This document shows, piece after piece, positions 12,701 through 25,100 of a stretch of DNA of 64,000 bases. The notes under the pieces were generated by a model. The model made no database searches, was not told where the DNA came from, and saw nothing but the letters and a program-made list of their open reading frames with translations. Within the stretch, counting starts at the first letter, position 1; each line of letters opens with the position of its first letter. The position numbers and the translations under genes are program-made. This DNA comes from Nepenthes gracilis. Lineage: Eukaryota; Streptophyta; Magnoliopsida; Caryophyllales; Nepenthaceae. The stretch is taken from the NCBI GenBank assembly GCA_033239525.1, contig BSYO01000024.1, forward strand, positions 1,984,001 to 2,048,000. The letters run 5' to 3'.

Positions 12701-12861
12701 AATTTATGATATATTTATAATGATTATTGATAGTGTCTTAAATGATATTATTAAGTTCATTTAAGTTGCTTGATGACGTGTAATTGATAATTTTGGATGA
12801 TCTGAGACTTTCTCTTAGAGGGTTCAAGTCGGGTTCGGAGATCCGAGCTTGAGTTGTTACA
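9708..12861 (+). mobile_element. Nested 3.15-kb solo LTR (Del/Tekay-like, plus orientation)
   Basis: Starts TGTAATATCTTGAAT and ends GAGTTGTTACA, with a perfect 5-bp TSD TTATC at 9703-9707 and 12862-12866. Removing it and one TSD rejoins the outer LTR exactly where the copy at 61552 is continuous (around 62345). Inside are, in order: an AT-rich part, a purine-rich tract (10131-10250), a GCC-rich segment (10380-10520), a GT-rich segment (11030-11290) and a 311-bp direct repeat. No protein domain is seen. Confidence 0.85.
11668..12245 (+). repeat. Two-copy 311-bp direct repeat inside the nested LTR
   Basis: GTCGTTGATATTGA at 11677 recurs at 11988. Both copies continue through GATATTTGGGATATCATTTGG, GGACTGTAGGGGTAGT, ATGGATAACCT and TTGGTTCA with scattered substitutions. 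Confidence 0.85.
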
Positions 12862-14480
12862 TTATCACATATTTATACGCAAGAGACATTCCTATCATAA
12901 CTGTGGGCCAATTAGTATATCTCAAAATCATCTTCCACTCAAACACATACAGAATTACTAATTATGCATGAAATTGAAGAACTAAATATAAATAATACTA
13001 ACTTGAGAAAGGGTTACTTTTGTCCGGTAACCACGATTATAACGGTTACGATATAAGCCAGCATCTTAAGGTTCGACTATGGTTTAGACCAGTAGCTCAA
13101 GGCTATTAATATACATTATTTTCCATAAATTAGGAACTTACTCACTATACTTTACCATCCACGACTTTGGGTGTAATATCAAATTTTAGTTATATATTAG
13201 GACGTCCGAATATATTATTCCGTCAATTTCTTACAATGGTTCTCATTTAAATACACTATGGGGCAAGTCAGCTACTGAACGTCTTAACTTTCCGGCTGAC
13301 GGAAGTAAGACAATATATCACATGCATCCCCGTCGAGACTAAGCCTCTCCGTCGGGAGCGGCACTAATATCTCATACCTCAAATCACATAGAACGATCCA
13401 TCGGGCTTGGACTTCCATGGTCCCGTAGTGACCTTGCCCTTGACAACATGCGTGTGGACCGACGCACGGTCTGATTCATGATTCCACAACATACAGATAC
13501 ATAAATATACATTTATATACCATTCGGTGTCTGAAAACCCTCCAAAATATAAATACTCATGTAAAACCACCGTACAACTGGTAAAACATACATACATGTA
13601 CATAATTAATAAATTGGGTATATATAAAAATATATGCATGTTAGTAAAATCTCCAATAGCAATCAAAACACATTAGAAATTAAATCAGACCAAGATTAGG
13701 GTTAGAGGATACTTGCATTGGCATCATACTCCGTAGATTTGAAGAAATGGTGCCCCAAAATACCAAATTTGGGCCTTTCTCTCTCTTGCCTCATGCGAAG
13801 CCTGCCGCTGCCCTCTCTCTCACCCCGCAGGTTGCTGCCGCCGCTCCTCTGCTGCCGCTCCACCACCGTGTCGTCTCACGTGGCCGTCACCTGGCCTCCT
13901 TGGCATCACCTACAGCGCCTAGCACCACTGCATTGCCACCATTGCTCTCCTCGCGCGACTTCACCGTCGCTCTCCTCGCACAACTCACACCGCGCGCCAC
14001 CATCGCCTCAGCCCATGTCACAGCGCCGCACACCATCGATGACCATCAGCACGCCGCCATCGCCACCGACCCATTCTCTCTCCTCCTCTGCCTTTTTCCT
14101 CTCAAAACCCTAACCCCCCACCCCTCTCTCCTCTTCTCCCTCTCTCTCATTGATTCTCCCCTTTTTTCCTTCTTCTTCTTTTTTTTTTCTTTTATTATTA
14201 TTATTATTATTATTATATTTATATTATTCATTTATTTTTAAATTCTAATTAGTATTCAGACAGCAGTACAGGCGCATTCTAGGCGCCACTCCAAAATTTT
14301 GATCATTCTAAAAAATTTTACAATATTTTAATTTTTTTTACCATGTCAAAATATCCAAAATCATAATTAATATTAAAACAATCTAAACGGGATCCGAAAT
14401 ATCACAACTTTCTCGAGTTATTATTTGTTTTGGTCTTTAGTTAGAATTTAATATTATATTTATTATTTTGTTAGATTATA

Positions 14481-14923
14481 TTGCGAGTACAAATCCAAGA
14501 TGAGAACTCAATCTCAAAAATCGGTCTGATAGGAGAAAAATCCCCTTAAACTTATAAGCCAGCCATTGTGGAGTTAGCTCCCCAATATGAGACTCGTAAT
14601 ATTTTCTCCCTATTCAATGACAACGTAATCCCGATACTACGTTTTGCGGCACTTTATTAGGCAACTCATTCTCGTGCGGCTTCACTCACCGATTTTTTCA
14701 AATTTCCTCCGCGAAGAAGCCTTTTATGGTAGTTCTTTTCGATCGGAATCCTCCCGGGTAGTTCTATCCAGCTCAAAGAGAGTTTTGATAAAGTATCATT
14801 GTTATAAGTACAAACCCAATAGTAGAGTCCAATTTTAAAAAAATTAGCCTGATAGGAGGGAGAACCCTTTAGGCTTATAAGATAGCATTATGAAGTTGGC
14901 TCTTCGATATGGGATTCATAACA
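14481..14923. repeat. Pair of ~122-bp direct repeats, TRIM-like fragment
   Basis: Copy 1 at 14481-14602 and copy 2 at 14802-14923 share GAGTACAAAYCCAA, GCCTGATAGGAGR, CTTATAAGMYAGC and a closing GATATGGGATTC-like end. About 200 bp separate them. The layout resembles a small LTR element (TRIM) or a pair of related LTR pieces. No primer site or TSD was found. Confidence 0.45.
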
Positions 14924-15249
14924 GATCATTATTTGTCTTGATCTTTTATGTCTTTGTAGAGTATTTGCCCATACCGTTTTTAGAACTAATTTTGTACTGG
15001 GTTGAACAATTCAATTATTCTAATAAGCTTTTCCATACTTACAACTTATAAGTTCTGAGTTTTTACCGGGTTAAAATATTTATATTTAAACTATAACCAA
15101 TAAAATTTATTAAATTAGATTAATTTAAATTAATTTTCTTAAATAAAAATAAATGAGAATGGAATTTTTATTCAGACAAAAGTACATACGTTATCCTCCT
15201 TTCCTTATTAATCTTGAAATTTGTTTGAACTTTGACACTGATAGTAGGG
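14924..15249. other. AT-rich DNA upstream of the HIPL1-like gene
   Basis: No gene or clear element seen. It probably belongs to the upstream region of the gene. Confidence 0.4.
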
Positions 15250-15310
15250 ACCGATGATGCCAATTTCGAGCTTTTTTTTTTCTGATCTCTTTGACTATTA
15301 AGATTGCTGC

Positions 15311-15319
15311 ATATAAAAG
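15311..15319 (+). promoter_or_regulatory. TATA-like box of the HIPL1-like gene, copy 1
   Basis: GCATATAAAAGGC is a good plant TATA match, placed about 0.7 kb before the start codon. The long leader contains upstream ATGs (for example 15494) and may include a leader intron. The transcription start is not shown by the sequence. Confidence 0.4.
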
Positions 15320-16034
15320 GCTACAAAATTTCGATTTGATTTGGTCTTTACTTCAATAATATATTTTATTCGAGCTTTTGATTTCACAATCCGGTGATGT
15401 GACTGCTGTGTTCGTGACAAATTTTTTATTGGAATAGCAAGATCACGGCATCAGTTTCCTCGTCTTCCTTTTCCATTCTCCCGAGTCGCTCTTTTGATAT
15501 TTTGGGATTTTATGGATTTTTCAAATGCAAGTTGGATGTGCTCACATTGTATTATTGGCATGCCTTCTGAAATTTGCCGGCGGTGCCACTTTCATCGATT
15601 AATTTATCACCCACGCAATAAATGTATGCAGACGATACATCGAACCAGCAATGATCCAGCCGATATGGGTTTGAAGGCCAACTGTTTTTCTTCTCAATCA
15701 CTTATTTTAATTAAAAATTGATGATGGTCAACTCTATGAGCTGCGCATTTCATCTCTGATGTCGCTGTCGTTGGAATTTATGAAGGCTAGGTCAAATGCG
15801 TATCGAGGGAAACTGGGTGGGTTGGGAAGAGGGAGGAAAACTAGGGTTAAGTGAAATTTCCTAACAGAAGCTGACTCAGATAGCGAGAGGATTGACATCA
15901 ATGTGCTCTGACAATCACGGGGATTTTAGTGAATTGAAGAGGGCAATGGTCAAAAACCCGGATAGGTTCTTTAGACTCTCTTCAATTGGATAAAAGAGAA
16001 GGCTTGATGATTTGGGTTCTATGAGCTTCCAGTG

Positions 16035-16122
16035 ATGGGATGTGCCTTTGCTATTATCTTCTTCTCAAGCTTGCTGCTTCTTCCTTACAATTTGTTGTGC
16101 CATCCTTTATGTACTGATTCAA
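16035..16122 (+). CDS. HIPL1: HIPL1-like exon 1 (copy 1): signal peptide
   Basis: Starts ATGGGATGTGCC and encodes MGCAFAII, a hydrophobic core (FFSSLLLL) and then HPLCTDS, ending in phase 1 at TCAA|GTGGGT. The next exon supplies GG, making AGG (Arg) and the family-typical CTDSRAPFTL junction. This start was chosen because it gives a signal peptide and the conserved LCTD motif. The ATG has G at -3 and +4. Confidence 0.85.
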
Positions 16123-19100
16123 GTGGGTTCTGCTCTTTCAATCTTCTCCATCAAATTCGTTTTCTTTTCAGTAAATAATCACTACCTGCTAGTGGTAGTA
16201 TAGCTGCAATGAATTATCTTTATTTCTAATAGAATGTTTTTCACAATCTTGATTATGGTAGGGGCACCCTTTACCCTGAAGAGCTCTCTGAAATTTTGCC
16301 CTTATAGTGGGAGTGTTTGCTGTAATGCTACCCAAGATGGGAAAATCCAGAAGTTACATCAGACGATGAATATAACTGATCCTGATTGTTCTTCAATTGT
16401 GAAATCAATTCTTTGTGCGGTAAGTAAGACTAGTTTTGTATTGTTCAACGAAATTCTTATGAAAAACACTTTTTGTTTACACCCAATGTAAATTAATCAC
16501 AAGAGAAATAATATTTTTCATGAAAAATACTTCAATCAAAAGGGAAAAAAATCTCGGGACTTTGACGTTCGGACAGAGTTCCATAGTCGTGGTTACACAA
16601 ATTCACACAGTTAACAAACTGGAGTGCACAACTCTCATCAACAGATTTTTAAGACACTACTACTTAAGTGGAAATATGAGTGATGCCCCAGACGAAAAAT
16701 GAAAATGAGAAATCCAAGTTGCTGCAAACATTTTAGACACGATTTATAATGGCATACCTAATCTTGAATTTATTTGTCAAAACCATTGAACTTTGCAAAA
16801 GTGCACTGGGATAGTTTTGCTTAGGAAGACCGATGATGCTTTTTTTTCTGATCTCTTTGACTATTAAGATTGCTGCATATAAAAGGCTACAAAATTTCGA
16901 TTTGATTTGGTCTTTACTTCAATAATATATTTTATTCGAGCTTTTGATTTCACAATCCGGTGATGTGACTGCTGTGTTCGTGACAAATTTTTTATTGGAA
17001 TAGCCAGATCACGGCATCAGTTTCCTCGTCTTCCTTTTCCATTCTCCCGAGTCGCTCTTTTGATATTTTGGGATTTTATGGATTTTTCAAATGCAAGTTG
17101 GATGTGCTCACATTGTATTATTGGCATGCCTTCTGAAATTTGCCGGCGGTGCCACTTTCATCGATTAATTTATCACCCACGCAATAAATGTATGCAGACG
17201 ATACATCGAACCAGCAATGATCCAGCCGATATGGGTTTGAAGGCCAACTGTTTTTCTTCTCAATCACTTATTTTAATTAAAAATTGATGATGGTCAACTC
17301 TATGAGCTGCGCATTTCATCTCTGATGTCGCTGTCGTTGGAATTTCTGAAGGCTAGGTCAAATGCGTATCGAGGGAAACTGGGTGGGGTGGGAAGAGGGA
17401 GGAAAACTAGGGTTAAGTGAAATTTCCTAACAGAAGCTGACTCAGATAGCGAGAGGATTGACATCAATGTGCTCTCACAATCACGGGGATTTTAGTGAAT
17501 TGAAGAGGGCAATGGTCAAAACCCGGAAAGGTTCTTTTAGACTCTCTTCAATTGGATAAAAGAGAAGGCTTGATGATTTGGGTTCTATGAGCTTCCAGTG
17601 ATGGGATGTGCCTTGCTATTATCTTCTTCTCAAGCTTGCTGCTTCTTCCTTACAATTTGTTGTGCCATCCTTTATGTACTGATTCAAGTGGGTTCTGCTC
17701 TTTCAATCTTCTCCATCAAATTCGTTTTCTTTTCAGTAAATAATCACTACCTGCTAGTGGTAGTATAGCTGCAATGAATTATCTTTATTTCTAATAGAAT
17801 GTTTTTCACAATCTTGATTATGGTAGGGGCACCCTTTACCCTGAAGAGCTCTCTGAAATTTTGCCCTTATAGTGGGAGTGTTTGCTGTAATGCTACCCAA
17901 GATGGGAAAATCCAGAAGTTACATCAAACGATGAATATAACTGATCCTGACTGTTCTTCAATTGTGAAATCAATTCTTTGTGCGGTAAGTAAGACTAGTT
18001 TTGTATTGTTCAACGAAATTCTTATGAAAAACACTTTTTGTTTACACCCAATGTAAATTAATCACAAGAGAAATAATATTTTTCATGAAAAATACTTCAA
18101 TCAAAAGGGAAAAAAATCTCGGGACTTTGACGTTCGGACAGAGTTCCATAGTCGTGGTTACACAAATTCACACAGTTAACAAACTGGAGTACACAACTCT
18201 CATCAACAGATTTTTAAGACTCTACTACATAAGTGGAAATATGAGTGATGCCCCAGACGAAAAATGAAAATGAGAAATCCAAGTTGCTGCAAACATTTTA
18301 GACACGATTTATAATGGCATACCTGAAAATAGAAGAAATCCGAATAATTGTCTGGATTTGAGAATTTATTCTTCTCCTTTTCTGCTTCCTTCTCCTCCCT
18401 CCCTCTTGGGTTTTTTTTTTTTTACCTCAAAACCATAAGTGAAACTGTCGTGCAAAAGTGCACTGGGTTTATTTGAGTAATCGGTCTGCCGGATGAGGTA
18501 CGCGCACCAGAAGTCTTCCACATTCTTACTTGAGCAATAATCCCACAAAACTCGCGCATGGACACTTTGCCATTTTTTTTCTTCGCTCGAGCCTACATCT
18601 TGCGAACATCAAGCCCCATAATTCTGCCAATCCACCCTCAAGCGGGAATAATGCTCCAGCACCAGAAAAAAAAAAGAAAAAGAAAAATGGTGTTACAACG
18701 TGTCATGGGTCTTAACACGTGTAAGGTGTGGATATCAAATTATAAATTATAATAATGCTTTATTAAATTAAGAAAAATATTGTGGTCAAATTGGATTTTG
18801 GATCAAAGTCAATTTTTTGATTGTATCACATCAAACTGAATGACACTTGATCAGCACATGACGTACATATTTGCTTATTTTGGACAGTAAGGATGTGTCT
18901 GAAAGACACCTTTGAAACATATGGAGCGCTTGTATGTATTTTAAGTAGATTTATCATACCCAATATGTGCCTAAGGGATACACGTGCGTCTTCAAGGCAG
19001 AACACATGCACCTGATGTGCGCTTAATGGATGCTCATACATTATACAGTTTCTATCTTGGTGTCTAACTTGCGCTTGACAAATGTACTTGTGCCAATTTT

Positions 19101-22100
19101 CTATAAAATTTTCCCTTTGGCCGATTTTAGTCATTTTGCTACGATTCCAAGGAGAAGAAAGGAAGAAAGAGAATAAGAGAGAGATGGCTAAAGAAAGAGA
19201 ATCCAATTAAGATTTAAGAAATTTTGGTAATTCTAAATTTAAGGTAAGTACATCCAAGCCACTCTTTCTCTTGTTGTTACTATTTTTTGATTTTTATGAG
19301 TATTTATTGTTTTAAATATTCATATATGTAATACTTTTGTAGTTGAAGAGGTTATACTTTGCATGCATGTTATTTTATTTTCATTCTATGAAGTTTTTAT
19401 AAAATACATGTCTTCAATTCATGCACATTAAGTGTTAAATTTCTACAATATTATTTTTGCATGTCCTCCATTTTTAATTATATGTCTCTGCAGGTTTGAA
19501 TTCCCATAAAATTGTGCATGCATGTTTTTACACTTGAGCAAATTACATAAATTATGTTTAATTCTTAAATTTTTAAGCTTAAGTGTTCTGTATATTGATA
19601 ATTAAAGTGAATTGATGAAATTATCTTAACTATGTGGATTTTTCTGCATTAATATTTCCTGCATGCTCTTAAAATGCAAGCCAAAGTTCTTGCATGAATT
19701 TGATTTTACTGCATGACAAGTCTTTAAAAAAATAAGGATGAAAACTCTACATAAATTTGATGATGTGGATATTTGCTCTGGTATGAAGAAATATAAAGAA
19801 TATGTTCGTATTGAGTAGAATTTTTCATTTCATTATGTGCAAATGGTTTTAAAGAATTGACAGAATATATTATGATATATTTTAATATATTTTAGTTATA
19901 ATCGAGATTCGAACTTTATTTTCGTGGGTTAAAAGTAGTTTTCGATTCTATCTATAGGGTTATATATATGACGACTCACCTATAAATTTTGAATAATAGT
20001 ATATGGCCTTTTGTTATGTGGAAGCATATATAATCGAAGCGTCGATATTCGTCTCTTTGTCGGTGGGGCTATCACTAATCTTTTGTTCATAAGATTTAGT
20101 ATGATTTAAGTATTTTTTAGATGTTGCATAGTTTAAAGAAGAAAATCGATCGTCAGTTTCAAACTATCCATAACATGTTTATAAAATTATTTTATTGTTT
20201 TTTGATTTCGATTATGTCATATTCTAATACGTTTTCAATGTGCATATATGTTCGACTATGAAAATTATGTCTCGTTGAGTAATTATCTAACTCTTTTTTT
20301 GATTTTCACTAACCTTTCAGATTAGAGAGTTTATGATAATACTTGCAGGTGATTGGATTGAAAGATGGTTGTTTGATAGTAGTTTAGGTTTTCAGATATC
20401 AGTTTTGTTATATGTAAATCGGATCAATAGTTTTAAATTGTTAATTTTTGTTCCAGCTATTAAGTATTATAATTTATGTGGTCATGCAGTATGATGTTAG
20501 TTATGAGTCGATTTCGGTTCATTTTTGTAGTTCGTTTGGATCATAATACTCGATTACTTTGATTTTCTTGTATGGATGCTTCTTTTGTATGTTTGAGATC
20601 ATGGATGGTCTGTGTTCAAAGTTAGCTTCAAATGTGGCATTTTTGGGTCTTGTGATTTGACATATCTTCATTTCAGGTCCTTTTTGTCAGTTTTTGATAT
20701 TTTTAGGTTGCATCCCAACAAAGTTTTTTTGAATTTGGGTCGGTGAATTAAATAAATAAACTATTTTGCTAAATAACGGATATAATTTGCCTCAAACTAA
20801 TTAAAGGATTATTTGAGTAATAATAGGACCTCCGGTTTGGGGAGTGACAACATGTGGTGACTCACCCCACCAGAAATAACCCTTGAATATTTCTGTTAAC
20901 ATCTTTGTTTTAGTGACAGGGTCTTTTGCTCTATTATGCATTTGAGCTAGTTGTTTAAAATAGGGTATTCTTGTGCTGATACTGGTGTTCCATGAGTGAT
21001 TTAAACAATGCAGCAAAAAGAACAAGAATGCCTTTAACTAAAGATTGAAAATCAATGTTTCAATAGCTTAACTTGTGTGCATCCTTTACTATTTATGATG
21101 CTATGTCCTCCATGAATAGGGCGAAGGGACTTATGCTGGCTTGACTTGGAAAGGAACAAGATCCTGTTCTTCCAATTGTTCTATGTTTTGGTTGTTGATG
21201 GAAAAAATGTTCGAAAGAAAAGTGGTTTCACTACAAGCGTTTGACCTTTCTCCTCAAAATTTGCCTTTATTTAACTTTTGAAGGTTGAAATTTTCAGGTT
21301 TTATTAAGGAGTGGATTAATTGTTCAGAGTTATCAACATGAAAATGCACTAGTGTTACTGAAAGATATACGTGCATATTGTTTTTATGTCCAGTGATGGC
21401 TTCCAGGCTATCATATCCCTAAACCTGAAAGGCAAATACCAGGTTTTATATTTTGCATTGAACAATTCTTTTTTCTTCAACAAATGTACAGGGGTCATTA
21501 TATAACAAAAAGCAATTCTTATGTTTTCAATATAATAGTTTTTTTTTTTTTTGGTTTTCTTTTCACTCTGTTGAGCCAATTGCTGTGAAAAGTGTGAGTT
21601 GGGCTACTGGAAAACATAATACATTAATACATTTGGAAATAAAATGTTGTTTCAAGATTTGGTGCTGCTTGACATCATAAATTTGGGAATTATTTCCTAC
21701 CTAATGTATGTAATATTTTTTACAACTTGGTTTCTCTAATGTGTATCTCTTCATTGAATTCCACAATGAATCAGTCTTTTGTCTGGACTGATTTATGCAG
21801 AGATGCGATCAATTTTCGGCAGAGCTGTTCACAATATATTCTGGGTCACGTTCAGTTCCTGTACTTTGCAACTCCATCGTCTTTGCAAATTCTTCTCAAT
21901 CCAGCCAAGCGCATGATGATTTTTGCTCAAAAGCATGGGATAAATGTCATAATGTGTCTGTTTTAAATTCCCCATTTTCATCTTCATTCCAAAGTGAAGT
22001 GAATTTCAGTTCTACTAAAATTACTGAGACATGGCAGTCAAAAACTGATTTCTGCAATGCTTTCGGAGGACCTTCTATGGATGGCTCAGTATGCTTTGAT

Positions 22101-25100
22101 GGCGAACCTGTAACATTCAACAGTTCTGGAACCCCAAGCAAACCATCTGGTTTATGCCTTGAGAAAATAGGCAACGGGTCCTTCCTTAATATGGCAGCTC
22201 ATCCTGATGGCTCAAATCGTGCATTCTTTGCTAATCAAGCGGGAATAATATGGTTGGCAACCATTCCTAAGCAAGGATCTGGTGGGGTGATTGAACTTGA
22301 TGAATCCAATCCGTTTCTCGATCTAAGTGACAAAGTTCATTACGATACGGAATTGGGATTGCTGAGTATGGTTGTTCATCCAAAGTTTACTGAAAATGGC
22401 CGCTTCTTTGTTTCGTTCAATTGCGATAAGACCATGTGGCTGGGATGTGGAGGACAATGTTCATGTAACACAGATGTTGACTGTGATCCTTCAAAACTGC
22501 CTTCTGATAATGGTGCCACGCCATGCCAGTATCAGAGTGTCATTGCAGAGTTCACTGCTAATGGTACCGCATCTCAGCCAACGTTGGTACACTACTGTCA
22601 CACCTACCAAAACCTTGTCATTCTATATCATGGATGAAAATATTAGTATTGATATCGGTCACAGTCATATAAGTATCGAATACAATTTTTTACTTAATTG
22701 GAACCTTGAGGCCCAGTATATGGGAAAATATTAGGCATTGACTGCTGTTTCACCTTAACAGGACATGAAATATATGTATTGGGGCAGTGATATTAATATA
22801 TATTAGCTGATATTCTATTCTATGTTATATATTATTTGTTTTTGAACTCACACTTTAATTCTTCATTGATCTTATCCAGTCAAAATCTGCTAATCCAACA
22901 GAAGTTAGAAGAATATTCACGATGGGCCTGCCATTTACAACTCATCATGGTGGACAGATTCTCTTTGGTCCAACAGATGGGTATTTATACTTTATGATGG
23001 GAGATGGTGGAGGCATTGGCGATCCTTACAATTTTGCTCAAAACAAGCAATCCTTGCTTGGAAAAATTATGAGGCTGGATGTCGACGGCGTTCCGAGTGA
23101 GTATGAGTGCCATTAATCCATTGTTTGTGTATAAACAGGTTATGTGCTTGCGGTATACTGTCCCTCTGCAAGTCTAGTTACCTGTTGAGTACCTTCTTGT
23201 CTTATGTTACAAGCCTTTGTTATCCGAGCTCCTTCATTTGTCACTGCAGGTGTTACTTTTTGTTGCTGCCTATGTTAACTGCTATGTATGTATGACTTGT
23301 CTACTTGAATTGTATATTTTGGTACAAACTAATTGTAGAGTGTGTGTAATTATTTGAGATAGTTGAAAAAATACTCTTGTTAAAAGGTTCTATACATCGG
23401 CTATTTCTCAAGGCATTTCTTTAGAGAGGAGTCATAAATCACATTTTCCCTCCCTTTTTTTTTTTATAAAACTTTGTAACAATTATGAAATTACAAAATA
23501 AAACCATTCATTTTGATTGATAAAGAGTGATTAGTCAAGTTTGAAAATGAAGATATCTACTTGATGCAAGTTAATTCATAGAAAGAAAGGGGAAACTGAT
23601 GTCTCAGCGAATCATAAGTATTTCATCTCATGACCAATCAATTGGCAGCAGCCTGTAGACCACCTATTTATTTTATATCAGTATACATGGACTAATCACG
23701 AGCTGAAATTTTGTTGGCGCTATTTATGTGTCTTGAACTTACTGAAACCATTTCATGCCATGAACTCCTGTAGCTGCTCCATGGTGCCACTTAGTCTTGA
23801 TTATGGAAAGACAGCTAAAAGCAGTAGACTTGTTTGTATTGTAGCCTTGGTGTGATATCCTTCTTTCAGTTCAAGGTAAACTTTGATTTTGATGTTTTCT
23901 TAAGCATGCCTAGAATGATTTTATTCTTAGCATGAATTATGCCATTAGTTAAAATTATACATGATTAACATAGGTGGGCTTAGTTTGCATAATCTAATAA
24001 ATTTTCTCATATATGGGCCATTGGTTTAGATTATCATATAATGGTCTGCTACAATTGAATTTTTCCTATTTGCCTTAGAAATTTTGATCCATTTCTTTTG
24101 GCCTAATTGCCTTCAACATGGAGAAGTTTTGGGAGCCTGTTCAAGACTTAGTAAATTAGTGGAAAACTATGAAAAAGTTTCATTGCTTAGTTGGGGTTGT
24201 GGTGCCAAGCATTATCGGGTGGGAGAGTTAGTGGAGCTCTAAGAAGTCTTGCATTGCTAGGTGTCTTCATGATAGAGATGCAACATGCATGCTTGTAAGG
24301 TGTATTTTGTGTATGCTTTTAATTCTTCAACTGTCTATGAGGTAGCAAGTGACAAAGGTTCTTAAAAGTAGTGTAAATAGGCCTCGTGGAGTTTTAGACT
24401 CCACCACAATCTATCTCAACCAAATTGAATGAAGGAAAGTTAGAAGAAAGCTTGGGTGAGATTTTGGAGGAAGGAGAAGCTATATTGGAGAAATCAAGTA
24501 GTTCATGATCTTCTTTTGTTTGACTTCGAATTATATAAGTTTATAATGGAAAAAGAAAGAGTTTATAATGGCTATTTCGAAGATGTGTTAGAATATTAGA
24601 GGAAGAAAAATCATATTTGAGTAATAAGAATAATATGAAATAATAATCAAACTTATAAAATTTATGGGAGAAATAATTAGGTGGCCAAATGGGTGTTAAT
24701 GTGAAATTAAGTAATCCATAAAATTATTGCATGATAAATTAAGATATTATAAAAATATATATATGTAAGGAAAGTAAAGTTTATAAGTTAAAATTGCTTA
24801 AGTAGTCATGGAGTAGGATGCTTTATTAATTCAAAGAAGACATAATATGTAAATTTTAATAAAATGTTTTATAACAAAGTACTACATGATGAATTTAAAG
24901 AAGTACTTGAAAAGAGTTCAAGTGATAAGTAAATTTGAAATTTATTTGGAATTCTAATATAAGGGGCCCAATTGCATGCATGAAATTGCAACTAATGGTA
25001 AGAAAAATAATAAAATAATAGTTTAATTAATCATGTCGATAAATGGGTAGTAAAGCAAAATTAATAGTCCCAAAGTTGTTAGGCATTAAAAACTTAAAAT

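Larger units (their letters stand above)
8908..14406 (-). mobile_element. Solo LTR (Del/Tekay-like, minus orientation), split by a nested LTR
   Basis: The outer LTR starts TATTACAACCC at 8908 and ends ATATCACA at 14406, with a perfect 5-bp TSD ACTTT at 8903-8907 and 14407-14411. Without the nested insert it is about 2.34 kb. It aligns along its length with the LTR starting at 61552, which begins TGTCACGACCC, so the left end here is TGTCACG decayed to TATTACA. No internal retroelement region is present, hence a solo LTR. The minus orientation is inferred because the reverse complement begins TGTGATATTTCGG, like the + oriented relatives in the window. The ORFs inside it are repeat-derived and are not genes. 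Confidence 0.8.
15250..16759 (+). repeat. Tandem duplication, copy 1 (promoter, exon 1, exon 2 of HIPL1-like)
   Basis: This 1.5-kb unit starts ACCGATGATG and ends GGCATACCT. It is repeated at 16829-18324 with very few substitutions and small indels. It contains a TATA-like box, the whole leader, coding exon 1, intron 1 and coding exon 2. A short tail, GCAAAAGTGCACTGGG, recurs after both copies (about 16795 and 18451), so the original unit was somewhat longer and has since lost sequence. Confidence 0.95.
16829..18324 (+). repeat. Tandem duplication, copy 2
   Basis: Nearly identical to 15250-16759. Visible differences include a deletion near the start (CAATTTCGAG missing), one fewer T in exon 1 (near 17613), two synonymous changes in exon 2, and a few intronic or leader changes. 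It lies within intron 2 of the gene if copy 1 supplies exons 1 and 2. Confidence 0.95.

Noticed and set aside
13718..14241. Overlapping Pro/Ser/Arg-rich ORFs of 131 and 164 codons
   Set aside because: They lie inside the solo LTR at 8908-14406, have low-complexity composition ending in poly-Phe/Ile from a microsatellite, and recur in diverged form at 63201-63623 in the sister LTR without keeping the frame.
15494..15721. 75-codon ORF, also present at 17060-17287
   Set aside because: It lies between the TATA-like box and the start codon of the HIPL1-like gene. It is identical in both copies only because the duplication is recent. No signal peptide or known domain; at most an upstream ORF in the leader.
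18826..19206. 126-codon minus ORF in intron 2
   Set aside because: No domain recognised and no codon-like bias. It overlaps the probable LTR remnant.
20826..20862. Imperfect palindrome GGGGAGTGACAACATGTGGTGACTC-type
   Set aside because: Arms mismatch at several places and no stem longer than a few bases is supported. No gene context.
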